Counted from the stretch's first letter, positions 1 through 8,710 are shown. The stretch: 53,539 nt of DNA from Gemmatimonadales bacterium (GCA_020633775.1 JACKDA010000010.1:1-53539); one strand, 5' to 3'. Translations and numbers: made by a program. The notes: generated by a model from the sequence alone, not told the origin.

Positions 1-837
1 CGGCTCGCCGACATCTACAAGCGGGGACCGCTCTACACCTTCCAGGTCCTGCTCGCGGCCGAATCGTTCGGCGACCTGCTCACGCGCTACAAGTACCTCT
101 ACCTCACCTCGCGCCAGGATCGCGAGCTGATGACCGAGGTCGAGCGCCTCACCGAACGGGTCCGACGCCAGCGGGGCGAGTTGCTCGGGATCCGCAGCGA
201 ACTCGACCGCCGCCGCCAGGAGCGGGAGGCGGAACTCGAGCGCTACGGACGCCTCGCGGCCGAGCGGCAGACGACGCTCCGCTCGCTGCAGCGCTCCACC
301 ACCGAGACCCGCAACCAGCTCACCGCGCTGCAACGCGACGAGGCCCGGCTCTCGGACCTCCTCGCCACGCTCGAGCGCTCGCGCCGCAACGCCGCCGCGC
401 CGGGTGCCGCCGACTCGCCCGGCAGCCTCACGACCGCCGACCTCGGCCGGCTCGACTGGCCGGTCGAGGGGACCATCGTCCACCAGTTCGGCCGCCAGCA
501 GCTCTCGGGCGGGGGGGTCATCCGCTGGAACGGGATCGGCATCGGCGCCCCGGTCGGGACCCCGGTCAAGGCGGTGGAGAGCGGGACCGTCGCGCTGCGC
601 CAGCGGCTCGGCACCTATGGCCTCACCGTCTTCATCGAGCACGGCAACGGCTATTACTCGATCTACGGCCAGCTCGGCACCACCAGCGCCGCCGTCGGCG
701 ACAAGATCGAGCGCGGCCAGGTGATCGGCACCGTCGGCGGGCAAGGCTCCGATGAGGGGCCGCATCTCCACTTCGAGATCCGCGGCGAGAACCAGATCGC
801 GCTCGATCCGATGACGTGGCTGCGCGGGAGGCAGTGA
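1..837 (+). CDS. EnvC-like LytM/M23 murein hydrolase activator (5' truncated)
   Basis: The frame is open from the first base of the window, so the N-terminus is missing; 278 residues are visible. The first part is rich in Arg, Glu and Leu in heptad-like order (coiled coil, about residues 40-125), followed by a LytM/M23 fold of about 115 residues. The segment RWNGIGIGAP stands where active M23 peptidases carry the first His and Asp zinc ligands, so that site is lost, while HLHFE is kept. This is the pattern of EnvC, a degenerate LytM factor that activates periplasmic amidases at the division septum rather than cutting peptidoglycan itself. The family and degeneration are read from sequence; the amidase-activating role is inferred. 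An active peptidase with unusual ligands is less likely. The gene ends directly against a long inverted repeat. Confidence 0.85.
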   Translation, partial: RLADIYKRGPLYTFQVLLAAESFGDLLTRYKYLYLTSRQDRELMTEVERLTERVRRQRGELLGIRSELDRRRQEREAELERYGRLAAERQTTLRSLQRSTTETRNQLTALQRDEARLSDLLATLERSRRNAAAPGAADSPGSLTTADLGRLDWPVEGTIVHQFGRQQLSGGGVIRWNGIGIGAPVGTPVKAVESGTVALRQRLGTYGLTVFIEHGNGYYSIYGQLGTTSAAVGDKIERGQVIGTVGGQGSDEGPHLHFEIRGENQIALDPMTWLRGRQ

Positions 838-838
838 C

Positions 839-922
839 GAGAAGCAGAAGCGTGAAGCGAGAAGCGAGAAGGGAGCATCCGACCTACCCCTCGCTTCTCG
901 CTTCTCGCTTCACGCTTCTCGC
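839..922. repeat. GAGAAGC-word inverted repeat between convergent genes
   Basis: Two arms built from the words GAGAAGC/GTGAAGC face each other. The left arm is about 839-876 and the right arm about 886-922. Reverse-complementing the right arm matches the left over about 32 bases with one indel and one mismatch. The element fills the whole gap between the stop of the EnvC-like gene (+) and the stop of the diguanylate cyclase (-), so it could act as a bidirectional terminator, although no U-tract follows. Related copies lie at 27796-28020 and 30416-30533. Confidence 0.85.
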
Positions 923-923
923 G

Positions 924-2375
924 TCAGGCCGCCGTCCCGATCCGATCGCCCTCCTGCGCCTTCCCCTGGGCCAGCGCCGCCTCGACAAGGGCGAACAGGT
1001 CCTCGGGCTTGTGCACTTCCGGATGCGGATAGGTGACCACCCCGGCGGTCAGGCGACAACGCACGCCGGGATGCACCTCGAGCAGGCCGGCTGGCCCGAG
1101 GCGCTCGCGCAACCGGTGCACCGCGCCGCGGCCGCCCTCGAGGTTGGTGTGCGGCAGCAGGAGGACGAACTCCTCGCCGCCGTAGCGGGCGACGAAGTCG
1201 GGCGAGCGGACCTCGCGCTGCATGAGGCGCCCGAGGTCGGAGAGGAGGCGGTGGCCCCCGTCCCGACCGAGGCGGTCGTTGATCACCCGCATCGCGTCGA
1301 CGTCGAGCAGGACCAGGGCGAACGTGACATCGTAGCGGCGGGCGCGCTCGAACTCCTCGCGCAGCCGCCGGTCGAGGGCATCGAGGGTGCCACAACCGGT
1401 CAACGGGTCCACATCCGAGGCGATCGCCTGGCGCCGCGCGATCGCCGAGCGGCGTTCATCGGTCTCGAGCAGCGCGGAGACCGCCGCGACGGCGCGCTCG
1501 GCGAAGGCGACATGGCCCGGCTGCAACGGCCGCTCGCCCCGGTGGGTGCGGAGCACCACCGTGCCGATCGGTCGGTCGAGCGGGGCGATCACGATGGCCG
1601 CGACCGCATCCACCGTCGGCGCCTCCGGGCCACCGGGGCCGTCCGGGACCGGATCGAGCTCGCTGCCCCGGTGGAAGACGGTCTCGCGCCGGGCGAGGGC
1701 CGCGACCGCCTCCGGCCACCAGGCGAGCTGGGTATTCTCGTCCCGGAGTTTTGGCGCGTCGCTCGCCGCGGCGACCCGGCCGACATCGGCCCCTGGCTGG
1801 TGCAGCAGGCAGGTCACCGAGGGCACCTCGAGCGCCGTCGACAGGCCGCGCACCAGGGCGTGCAGCATGTCGTCGCGGTACATCTCGGTCGCCACCTGTT
1901 GCAGGATCGCGAAGAGACGGAGATCGTTCCCCGCCGGGCCGTGGGCCGAGACCCGGGGCGAGATCACCCGGGCCCAGAGCCGGGCCGCGAGCAGCGAGGC
2001 CTCCTCCGGGAGCAGGATCGCCTCGTCGGCGCCGGTCTCGGCCGCCCGGACCAGGTCCTCCGGCGTGCCGCCATTGATCAGGGCCACGACCTGTGCCCCG
2101 CTCGGGCGCGCCGAGGCCAGGGCGCAGAGCAGGCCGGTGCAATCGGCGACGAGGGCACCACAGGTCACCACCACGAGGGAGGGGCGGCCCTGGATCTCGT
2201 CGATCCGCTCGGCCTCCACCACCTGGAACCCGTAGCGCAACAGTTCGCGTTCGAGCCCGTCGGGACGGGCATCGATCGCCCCGATCAGCACCACGACCGG
2301 CCGCTGCGCCTGGCCGCCATAGGCCGCCCGGAGCGCGCTGCCAGGAGGATGGGAGATGCCCGGAGTGTCCGCCAC
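924..2375 (-). CDS. Diguanylate cyclase with pseudo-receiver, GAF-like and GGDEF domains
   Basis: Predicted 483-residue cytosolic enzyme making c-di-GMP from two GTP. Residues about 25-140 look like a receiver domain, but the beta-3 stretch VVTCGA has no phospho-acceptor Asp and the usual switch Lys is missing, so it is probably not phosphorylated. Residues about 150-305 are GAF-like. The GGDEF domain spans about 320-480 with DPLTG at 323, metal-binding DVD at 358 and the active motif GGEEF at 399-403. An RxxD inhibitory site (R390, D393) lies five residues before it, so feedback inhibition by c-di-GMP is expected. The start chosen is a GTG that overlaps the divergent endonuclease IV gene by 20 bases; no better in-frame start is obvious, and the true start could be somewhat downstream. 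Confidence 0.92.
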   Translation of the reverse strand: MADTPGISHPPGSALRAAYGGQAQRPVVVLIGAIDARPDGLERELLRYGFQVVEAERIDEIQGRPSLVVVTCGALVADCTGLLCALASARPSGAQVVALINGGTPEDLVRAAETGADEAILLPEEASLLAARLWARVISPRVSAHGPAGNDLRLFAILQQVATEMYRDDMLHALVRGLSTALEVPSVTCLLHQPGADVGRVAAASDAPKLRDENTQLAWWPEAVAALARRETVFHRGSELDPVPDGPGGPEAPTVDAVAAIVIAPLDRPIGTVVLRTHRGERPLQPGHVAFAERAVAAVSALLETDERRSAIARRQAIASDVDPLTGCGTLDALDRRLREEFERARRYDVTFALVLLDVDAMRVINDRLGRDGGHRLLSDLGRLMQREVRSPDFVARYGGEEFVLLLPHTNLEGGRGAVHRLRERLGPAGLLEVHPGVRCRLTAGVVTYPHPEVHKPEDLFALVEAALAQGKAQEGDRIGTAA

Positions 2376-3267
2376 ACGACCTCGTCGAGAGTCGTCCGAA
2401 AAGGCACACCCAGCCCGGGAACTGCTGGGTGCTCACGTGTCCATCCAGGGGGGGACCCCCACGGCACCGGCGCGGGGCGCCGAGATCGGCGCCACCGCCC
2501 TCCAGATCTTCACCAAGACCCCGAACATGTGGCGGGAACCCGAGATCGGTCCCGACGTCGCCGACGCGTTCCGGGAAGCCCTGGCGGCCCACCCCGTCGC
2601 TGCCGTGGTCTCGCATGATTCGTACCTGATCAACCTCGCCTCCCCCGATCCCGCCTTGCGCGAGAAGTCGATGGCAGCGTTCCAAGGTGAACTGCGGCGT
2701 TCTGCGACCCTCGGACTCCTCGGGGTCGTCTCCCACCCCGGCAACTTCATGGACGATCACGACGCCGGCCTGCGGCGCAACGCGGAGGCGATCACCGAGG
2801 GGCTGCGGGCCGTCCCGGGGCCGCTGCGGCTCTTCCTGGAGACCACCGCGGGGACCGGGACCGCGCTGGGGCGGACCTTCGAGGAGCTCGCTGCCATCCG
2901 CGAGCTGGTGGGGGAGGACGTCCGCGACCGGGTCGCCTTCTGCGCCGACACCTGCCACCTCTACTCGGCCGGCTACGACCTGGTGGGTGACTTCGACGGG
3001 GTCTGGCGGGTCTGGGACGAGGTGATCGGCCTCGACCACCTCGCCTGCCTGCACCTGAACGACTCGAAGACGCCGTTCGCGTCGCACAAGGACCGGCACG
3101 AGCTCATCGGCGAGGGCTCGCTGGGGCCGGAACCGTTCCGGCGGATCATGACCGACCCCCGATTCGCCCACATCCCGAAGCTGCTCGAGACGCCCAAGGG
3201 AGATGACATGGTGACCAACGATCGCCGGATGCTGGCGATGCTCCGCGACTTCGCGGCGGGCAATTGA
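2356..3267 (+). CDS. nfo: Endonuclease IV (AP endonuclease)
   Basis: TIM-barrel AP endonuclease that cuts DNA 5' of abasic sites in base excision repair. The family start LGAHVS appears at residue 24, so this protein carries an extra N-terminal stretch of about 20 residues. Zinc-ligand motifs are present in order: SHDSYL, SHPGNF, the LFLETTAG glutamate, CADTCHLYSAGYD, HLNDSK, KDRHELIGEG and LLETPKG. The total of 303 residues is slightly above the usual 280-285. The ATG at 2356 is preceded by a good AGGAGG at 2342-2347, which supports this long start. Its 5' end overlaps the divergent cyclase gene, so the two promoters must lie inside each other's coding sequence. Confidence 0.95.
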   Translation: MPGVSATRPRRESSEKAHPARELLGAHVSIQGGTPTAPARGAEIGATALQIFTKTPNMWREPEIGPDVADAFREALAAHPVAAVVSHDSYLINLASPDPALREKSMAAFQGELRRSATLGLLGVVSHPGNFMDDHDAGLRRNAEAITEGLRAVPGPLRLFLETTAGTGTALGRTFEELAAIRELVGEDVRDRVAFCADTCHLYSAGYDLVGDFDGVWRVWDEVIGLDHLACLHLNDSKTPFASHKDRHELIGEGSLGPEPFRRIMTDPRFAHIPKLLETPKGDDMVTNDRRMLAMLRDFAAGN

Positions 3268-3299
3268 CCGCCCCCCTCGCCACCCGGCATCTTGCCGCG

Positions 3300-3887
3300 A
3301 TGCGCATCCTCGCCCTCGCCACCCTCCTGCTGCTACCGCCGACCCTCCCCGCGCAGACCTTCGTGCGGATCGGGGTCGGGGCCACCCTGAGCAGCACGCT
3401 GGTCGGCGAGGTGATCCAGGCGCCGATCTCGCAGCGGCAGTCGTTCGCGCCGACCGGACAGGTGATCCTCGGCTGGGCGCTGCCGAGCGGCTATCGGGTC
3501 GGGGCGGAACTGCGCTATGCCCACGGGACGCTCGATGTCGACGACAACGGCACGAGCGATGACCTCGGGCGCCTCGCGACGTTGCTGGTGGGCATCATGG
3601 CCGACGGCCCGCTGCGCGGGCAGTTTCGCTGGGAGGCGGCCGTCGGGATGCTGCGCTACCGGCCGGCCGAGGCGACCGGCATCTTCCGCGACGGCACCCC
3701 GGCGCCGCTCACGCTCGGCGCCGGGATCAGTTGGCATCGTCCCCTGACGCCGACCATCGATCTCGTCATCGCCGGGCGGTACGACTTCCATTCGTTCACG
3801 ACCGATCGCCTGACGCGCGAGGGGTACTCCAGCTCGCAAGGCGTGCATCGCGGTGCGCTGCTGCTCGCCGTGGAACGGGGGTTCTGA
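3300..3887 (+). CDS. Small outer-membrane beta-barrel protein
   Basis: 195 residues starting with a clear signal peptide (MRILALATLLLLPP then PAQ cleavage site). The mature part alternates hydrophobic and polar residues with strand ends such as FRWEAAVGMLRY and DLVIAGRYDFH, and ends in Phe, as outer-membrane barrels do. It resembles small 8-stranded OmpA/OmpW-like barrels, but no specific family is recognised. The ATG at 3300 was chosen over upstream frame extension because it opens the signal peptide. Its stop codon overlaps the start of the next gene by one base (TGATG), so the two are probably translated together. Confidence 0.75.
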   Translation: MRILALATLLLLPPTLPAQTFVRIGVGATLSSTLVGEVIQAPISQRQSFAPTGQVILGWALPSGYRVGAELRYAHGTLDVDDNGTSDDLGRLATLLVGIMADGPLRGQFRWEAAVGMLRYRPAEATGIFRDGTPAPLTLGAGISWHRPLTPTIDLVIAGRYDFHSFTTDRLTREGYSSSQGVHRGALLLAVERGF

Positions 3888-4540
3888 TGCGACGCGTTCT
3901 TCCCGGCCTGCTGGCGATGGTGGCTGTCCTCGGCTGTTCCGACTTGCTGCCCCCGCCCGGCGTGGATCCCTACGAGTACCGCCGGGAGATCCCCATCGAG
4001 GGCGGTGTCTTCAGAGTGGCGTTCCATTGGCCGCGCCAGATGTTGCCGTTGAAGATTTGGATCGCCGACACCGATCCCCTGCGACCAATGTTGACGCGGG
4101 CGATCGCTCTCTGGCAGACCGTGTTCGTCTATGGTGAGTTCAGGGCCGAGCTCGTGACGGAGCCCGAAGCCGCTGACATTGTTGTCCGAAACACAGTGGC
4201 GCCAAGCCTGAATCGCGCCTCGCTCCGCCTTGAATCCCTCGCGCGCCAGTGCACCGGAGCTACCGACTACGTGGTCGACACGGAGCGTGCGGAGATCGTC
4301 CTGCCCCTGGAGGTCTATGCTTGGTCCCGAATTGGCCCCACCGGGGAAGGGCTCGAAGAATGCTACGAAATCACCGTGCTCCATGAGCTGGGACACGCCC
4401 TTGGAATCCTCAACCATAGCCTGGATTCTCGTGATCTCATGTTCGGGGATCCAACCGTGAATGGGTTCTCGGAGCAAGATCGGGCTACGGCTCTCGCCGC
4501 CACCCACCACCCATCGAACGTCGTCCCGGTACGACGGTGA
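3887..4540 (+). CDS. Matrixin-like zinc metalloprotease lipoprotein
   Basis: 217 residues. The start MRRVLPGLLAMVAVLGC is a lipoprotein signal peptide with lipobox VLGC, so the protein is anchored at the outer or inner membrane. Near the C-terminus HELGHALGILNHS gives a zinc site, followed about seven residues later by DLMF, which suits the metzincin Met-turn. The third ligand is one residue later than in classical matrixins (HExxHxxGxxxH rather than HExxHxxGxxH), a spacing also seen in some bacterial relatives. The start overlaps the stop of the barrel gene (TGATG). Codon use is visibly less GC-rich than in the upstream genes. Substrate unknown. Confidence 0.8.
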   Translation: MRRVLPGLLAMVAVLGCSDLLPPPGVDPYEYRREIPIEGGVFRVAFHWPRQMLPLKIWIADTDPLRPMLTRAIALWQTVFVYGEFRAELVTEPEAADIVVRNTVAPSLNRASLRLESLARQCTGATDYVVDTERAEIVLPLEVYAWSRIGPTGEGLEECYEITVLHELGHALGILNHSLDSRDLMFGDPTVNGFSEQDRATALAATHHPSNVVPVRR

Positions 4541-4769
4541 GCCCCCTGGGAGCGACGCCTCTCTGGGCAATCGGACGGTGGTGGCATCACCGCCGACTAG
4601 GGGTACGCTGAGGCCGTAGGCTCCGCGCCTCGAATCACGTCAGAACGACTCCTTGACAGCCTGGGGACCTCACCGTATCTCAAGGCACTAGCAAGGTCGG
4701 GCGTGACCGATGAGGCGGTCCACTTGCTGGCAGACGGAAGTCTCACACCCCCTTCTCGACGAGGAAACC

Positions 4770-5327
4770 ATGCCCCCCCCCCCCCGCATCCTCAGTTCGT
4801 CGCTCCTGTCTCTTCTCGCACTAGCCTGCAACAACCCGACCCTCGAGCCTGACCAAGATCAAGCCCGGTTGCATCCGACGATCTTGGGCGGCGACGCCAA
4901 CATCAGCGTGACTGGCCCCGCCGATACCGTCTACCCCTACCCAGGCGGCTTCTCGATCGACTGGGTGGTCACGAACCACGAGGACACGGCCGTCGTTGCC
5001 GCCACATCTGCTGGCGGGACTGGCGCGTTCACCGACTGGAAGTCCAACGGGACAGGTGATAGCTCATTTCCGAATCCAGTGAGTCTGGACGGGTTCGAGA
5101 TCGCCATGTTCTACCCTTCGGAAAGCGGCTCACTCTACTCGAACGCGACCAACGGGAGGGGGATGCTGTTGATCCGGAGCGGAGCAACGGATACCGTTAC
5201 TGGCTACTACAAGTGTACCAGCCCTCAGGCTGCCGACATCGGGAGGGTCTACATGTCCGTCGGACAGGGGCAGGCGAGCGTCGCAGTCCGGACAGTCTGC
5301 GACTTGAATTGGCCGTCCTCTCCCTGA
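4770..5327 (+). CDS. Lipoprotein of unknown function with 13-C tract after the start codon
   Basis: 185 residues if started at the ATG of 4770 (GAGG upstream at 4761). The N-terminus reads MPPPPRILSSSLLSLLALAC: an odd run of four prolines made by 13 consecutive Cs, then a hydrophobic segment and lipobox LALAC. The mature part (about 165 residues) is Ser/Thr/Gly rich and probably beta-sandwich, with two Cys late in the protein (YYKCTSP and RTVCDLNW) that could pair. No family recognised. One added or lost C would shift the frame, so expression could be phase-variable. The 229 bases upstream (4541-4769) hold no gene that I can support. Confidence 0.6.
   Translation: MPPPPRILSSSLLSLLALACNNPTLEPDQDQARLHPTILGGDANISVTGPADTVYPYPGGFSIDWVVTNHEDTAVVAATSAGGTGAFTDWKSNGTGDSSFPNPVSLDGFEIAMFYPSESGSLYSNATNGRGMLLIRSGATDTVTGYYKCTSPQAADIGRVYMSVGQGQASVAVRTVCDLNWPSSP
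4773..4785. repeat. Poly-C tract (13 Cs) inside a coding start
   Basis: Thirteen consecutive Cs follow directly after the ATG at 4770-4772. The tract is inside the reading frame of the lipoprotein, so slippage by one or two bases would abolish the protein. It may also be a sequencing or assembly length error. Confidence 0.9.
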
Positions 5328-5591
5328 TCTGGCAGCCCACTCCAGTCCAAGGGCCCTGAGACGTACCGATCCATGCTGTCGGCCAGCACGGGCGAGTCCG
5401 GGAAGTTCACGCTCGCCCGTGCACGGCTGACTCCCTCGGCCGGCGGGAACCCGGGGGTCGCGTGCCTCCAAGGCCCGGCCTGCCTCCGCGGGCGTCCTCC
5501 GGTCGCAGGATATGTGTCGTTCGACCGAGAACGGAACACCACCCGGTCTCGCTGTGGATCGCGGTCTCTTGACGACTCACCCCGGGAACTC

Positions 5592-6668
5592 GTGACCCAC
5601 CCGACTCCTCAGTACCTACTCTACTTGCTGGCTGCGCTCTCCACGGCGAACTGCACCCACTCCACGCCAGCTCAGGTCGATAACGACCCGAAGGAACCGT
5701 GGTCATCCGGACCTCCAACCCAGCTCACAGCCTCACCGGTTGCCATTCTGAACTTCACGGCCGATGGAACGGGCATCCTGATCGCCCGGCGACGCGTGGC
5801 GATTGAACGTTTGCCGAACGGATCAACTCGGAAGGACACCGGTGAGATGTTTGTGGGACAGATCCCTACAGCAGGGGGGAGTGGCGTGTGGGAATGGTCT
5901 GACGACCGCCCCGACCAGTTTGACTCCCTGAACAACATCACGGCGGCCGCACTCTCATCCAATGGCCAGCTTCTGATTCAGGAGCTGACCGGTCCGATCT
6001 CGTCAAACCCGGACAACTTCCCCGTGTTCTGGCACGCCGAGCTCTACCTGGTCAACCTGGACGCTCGGGGTTACCGACGCCGCCTCGTTGGCCTGTTCGA
6101 CGAGATCGATGGGCAGGCTGTTGTCCCCCCTGGAACCCTGAACTGGTTCTCTAGCCTTCAGTGGGCGGGGGAATACCGGTTCGTCGGCGAGGGTGCACAC
6201 CTCTCGCCGAGACCAGGCGAACCCATACAGAGGCTGGGGCTCTTCCAGGGACTCATCCGGAACGATACCACCGTCGTAGAGCTGATAGACGATCTGTCGG
6301 ACGTCGATGAGTGGTCCGTGACCGAGGACGGCATGGTGCTTCTGCGATCGGGGCTAGACCTGTTCCTCCTTCCGGCCTCCGGGGGGCAGCGGGAGGCGAT
6401 CACAACGATTCCAGCTGCACCGGGGCGCACAGTGCTGGCCGCACGGTGTGATCGGGGCTCCTGCTGGGTGGTGAGCAGGGGTGGCCAGCCCAACGGTGCG
6501 GCCTGGGATGTTTGGAATATCGATCGTCCGGATGGGCACCCGACACTCGTTCGGACCTTCAATCCGGATGTGCTGGGGGTGCCTCGGCTGCCACCAAGAA
6601 GCCGCCACGCAATCGTGCAAGTCGGAGGCATTCCCTATGCAATCCGGGAGATACTGAGCGTCCCGTAG
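5592..6668 (+). CDS. Exported TolB/WD40-like beta-propeller protein
   Basis: 358 residues from the GTG at 5592, chosen because it opens a signal peptide (THPTPQYLLYLLAALSTANC). The Cys suggests a lipoprotein, though the lipobox TANC is not ideal. The mature part contains repeated blade-like patterns such as AILNFTADGTGILIARR, ITAAALSSNGQLLIQE and EWSVTEDGMVLLRSG, typical of TolB/WD40-type propellers that read as display-type repeats. No enzymatic motif is seen. It follows the poly-C lipoprotein on the same strand, with 264 gene-free bases between them (5328-5591). GC is lower than in the neighbouring housekeeping genes. Function unknown. Confidence 0.65.
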   Translation: MTHPTPQYLLYLLAALSTANCTHSTPAQVDNDPKEPWSSGPPTQLTASPVAILNFTADGTGILIARRRVAIERLPNGSTRKDTGEMFVGQIPTAGGSGVWEWSDDRPDQFDSLNNITAAALSSNGQLLIQELTGPISSNPDNFPVFWHAELYLVNLDARGYRRRLVGLFDEIDGQAVVPPGTLNWFSSLQWAGEYRFVGEGAHLSPRPGEPIQRLGLFQGLIRNDTTVVELIDDLSDVDEWSVTEDGMVLLRSGLDLFLLPASGGQREAITTIPAAPGRTVLAARCDRGSCWVVSRGGQPNGAAWDVWNIDRPDGHPTLVRTFNPDVLGVPRLPPRSRHAIVQVGGIPYAIREILSVP

Positions 6669-6708
6669 GTGTGTCGGCATTGCACTGCAGTTCTCGACTT
6701 GTCTCCAG

Positions 6709-6764
6709 GCCGGCCCCGACACGGGGCCGGCAGCATTTCCGGCCCCCGTCGGAAATGTTATTTT
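6709..6764 (+). terminator. Tandem stem-loops, probable terminator before pckG
   Basis: A perfect 10-bp stem (GCCGGCCCCG, 6709-6718, with 6722-6731) closes a 3-base loop. A second stem TTTCCG/CGGAAA (6736-6741 and 6750-6755) follows and leads into TGTTATTTT. The second hairpin plus its T-rich tail fits an intrinsic terminator for the propeller gene; either could instead be part of the pckG leader. Confidence 0.5.
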
Positions 6765-6849
6765 GGGGCCTCGGCCATCGGCGAGTCGCCGCTGGCAAGG
6801 AGTTTTCGCATCTCGAATTTGGTCTCGTGTCTTTCGACCGGGAGTGTAG

Positions 6850-8706
6850 ATGGGCTCGACAGCCGCCAAGAATGCCGCCCCCGCCTGGGCCACCCACGAA
6901 GGCCTCCGGCGCTGGGTCGCCGAGATCGCCGCCCTGACGCGCCCGGAGGCGATCCATTGGTGCGACGGCTCGCAGGCGGAGTACGACGCCCTCTGTGCCC
7001 AGATGGTCGAGGCCGGCACCCTCACCCGCCTGAACCCCGCCAAGCGCCCGCACTCGTTCCTCGCCCTCTCCGATCCGGGCGATGTCGCCCGCGTCGAGGA
7101 CCGCACCTTCATCTGCAGCAAGCGGAAGCAGGACGCCGGACCGACCAACAACTGGATCGACCCGCGCGAGATGCGCACCACGCTGCGCGGGCTGTTCGAC
7201 GGCTGCATGCGCGGCCGCACCATGTACGTGATCCCGTTCTCGATGGGGCCGGTCGGCTCGCCGCTCTCCTACATCGGGGTGGAGCTGTCGGATTCGCCGT
7301 ACGTGGCGGTCAACATGCGGATCATGACCCGCATGGGCCGCCACGTCCTCGAGGCGCTCGGGACCGATGACTTCGTCCCCTGCGTGCACTCCGTCGGGAT
7401 GCCGCTCGCCGCGGGGCAGGCCGACGTGGCGTGGCCCTGCAACAAGGACGACAAGTACATCGTCCACTTCCCCGAGGACCGGGAGATCTGGTCGTACGGC
7501 TCGGGCTACGGCGGCAATGCGCTCCTCGGCAAGAAGTGCTTCGCGCTGCGCATCGCGTCGGTGATGGGTCGCGACGAGGGATGGATGGCGGAGCACACGC
7601 TGATCCTCGGCGTCGAGGACCCGCAGGGCGAGAAGACCTACGTCGCGGCCGGGTTCCCGAGCGCCTGCGGCAAGACGAACTTCGCGATGCTGATCCCCCC
7701 GGAGGGCTACGAGGGGTGGAAGGTGACGACCGTCGGCGACGACATCGCCTGGGTCCGTCCCGGCACCGACGGCCGACTCCGCGCGATCAACCCCGAGGCC
7801 GGCTACTTCGGGGTCGCGCCGGGGACCTCGTACGACACCAACCCGAACGCGATGCGGACGATCGAGTCCAACACCATCTTCACGAACGTCGCGCTCACCG
7901 AGGACGGCGACGTCTGGTGGGAGGGGATGACCGCGGAACCGCCGGCCCGCCTCACCGACTGGCGCGGCAACGCGTGGACGCCCGAGTCGCCGACCCCCGC
8001 CGCCCACCCCAACGCCCGCTTCACCGCCCCGGCCTCGCAGTGCCCGTCGATCGACCCGGCATGGGAGGACCCCGCCGGCGTCCCGATCAGCGCCTTCATC
8101 TTCGGCGGGCGCCGGGCCACCACCGTCCCGCTGGTGCACCAGGCCTTCAACTGGAGCTTCGGCGTGTACCTCGGCGCCACGATCGGCTCCGAGACCACGG
8201 CCGCCGCCGCCGGCGCCACGGGCCAGGTCCGCCGCGACCCGTTCGCGATGCTGCCGTTCTGCGGCTACCACATGGGCGACTACTTCAACCACTGGCTCCA
8301 GATGGGGCGCGGCCTGAGCGAACCGCCGCGGATCTTCTGCGTCAACTGGTTCCGGAAGGACGCCAACGGCAAGTTCATCTGGCCCGGCTTCGGCCAGAAC
8401 ATGCGCGTGCTGGAGTGGATCGTCGGCCGGGTTCGTGGCCGTGCCGCCGGGATCGAGTCGCCGATCGGCTGGATGCCGCGCTACGACGACCTCCGCTGGG
8501 ACGGGCTGGACTTCCGCCGGGAGACCTTCCTCGAGCTGATGGACGTCGATCGCGAGCAGTGGAAGACCGAGCTCCTCGGCCATCGTGACCTGTTCGAGAA
8601 GCTCTACGACCGGCTGCCCCAGGAGTTCATGCTGATGCGCGAGCTGATCCTCTCCGCCCTGTGGCGCAGTCCGGAGCACTGGAGCCTCGAGTCGGAGCGG
8701 GCGTGA
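6850..8706 (+). CDS. pckG: Phosphoenolpyruvate carboxykinase (GTP)
   Basis: 618 residues, the normal length for the GTP-dependent enzyme that interconverts oxaloacetate plus GTP with PEP, GDP and CO2. The hallmark loop PSACGKTN is at about residues 270-277 with the reactive Cys273. The metal/nucleotide motif VGDDIAW is near 295, and EWIVGRVRG plus the C-terminal helix bundle are also present. The ATG follows a short GGGAGTGTAG leader. It stands alone: upstream lies a hairpin terminator, downstream a palindromic repeat. As a carboxylating or decarboxylating step of gluconeogenesis or anaplerosis, it is the one central-carbon enzyme in the window that handles CO2 directly. Confidence 0.97.
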   Translation: MGSTAAKNAAPAWATHEGLRRWVAEIAALTRPEAIHWCDGSQAEYDALCAQMVEAGTLTRLNPAKRPHSFLALSDPGDVARVEDRTFICSKRKQDAGPTNNWIDPREMRTTLRGLFDGCMRGRTMYVIPFSMGPVGSPLSYIGVELSDSPYVAVNMRIMTRMGRHVLEALGTDDFVPCVHSVGMPLAAGQADVAWPCNKDDKYIVHFPEDREIWSYGSGYGGNALLGKKCFALRIASVMGRDEGWMAEHTLILGVEDPQGEKTYVAAGFPSACGKTNFAMLIPPEGYEGWKVTTVGDDIAWVRPGTDGRLRAINPEAGYFGVAPGTSYDTNPNAMRTIESNTIFTNVALTEDGDVWWEGMTAEPPARLTDWRGNAWTPESPTPAAHPNARFTAPASQCPSIDPAWEDPAGVPISAFIFGGRRATTVPLVHQAFNWSFGVYLGATIGSETTAAAAGATGQVRRDPFAMLPFCGYHMGDYFNHWLQMGRGLSEPPRIFCVNWFRKDANGKFIWPGFGQNMRVLEWIVGRVRGRAAGIESPIGWMPRYDDLRWDGLDFRRETFLELMDVDREQWKTELLGHRDLFEKLYDRLPQEFMLMRELILSALWRSPEHWSLESERA

Positions 8707-8710
8707 CGCA

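Noticed and set aside
1..837. Active M23 zinc endopeptidase
   Set aside because: The first zinc site (His and Asp) is replaced by WNGIGI, so an EnvC-type activator is more likely.
5328..5591. Additional gene between the poly-C lipoprotein and the propeller gene
   Set aside because: The upstream extension of the propeller frame has no signal sequence or domain until the GTG at 5592, and other frames are short and compositionally random.
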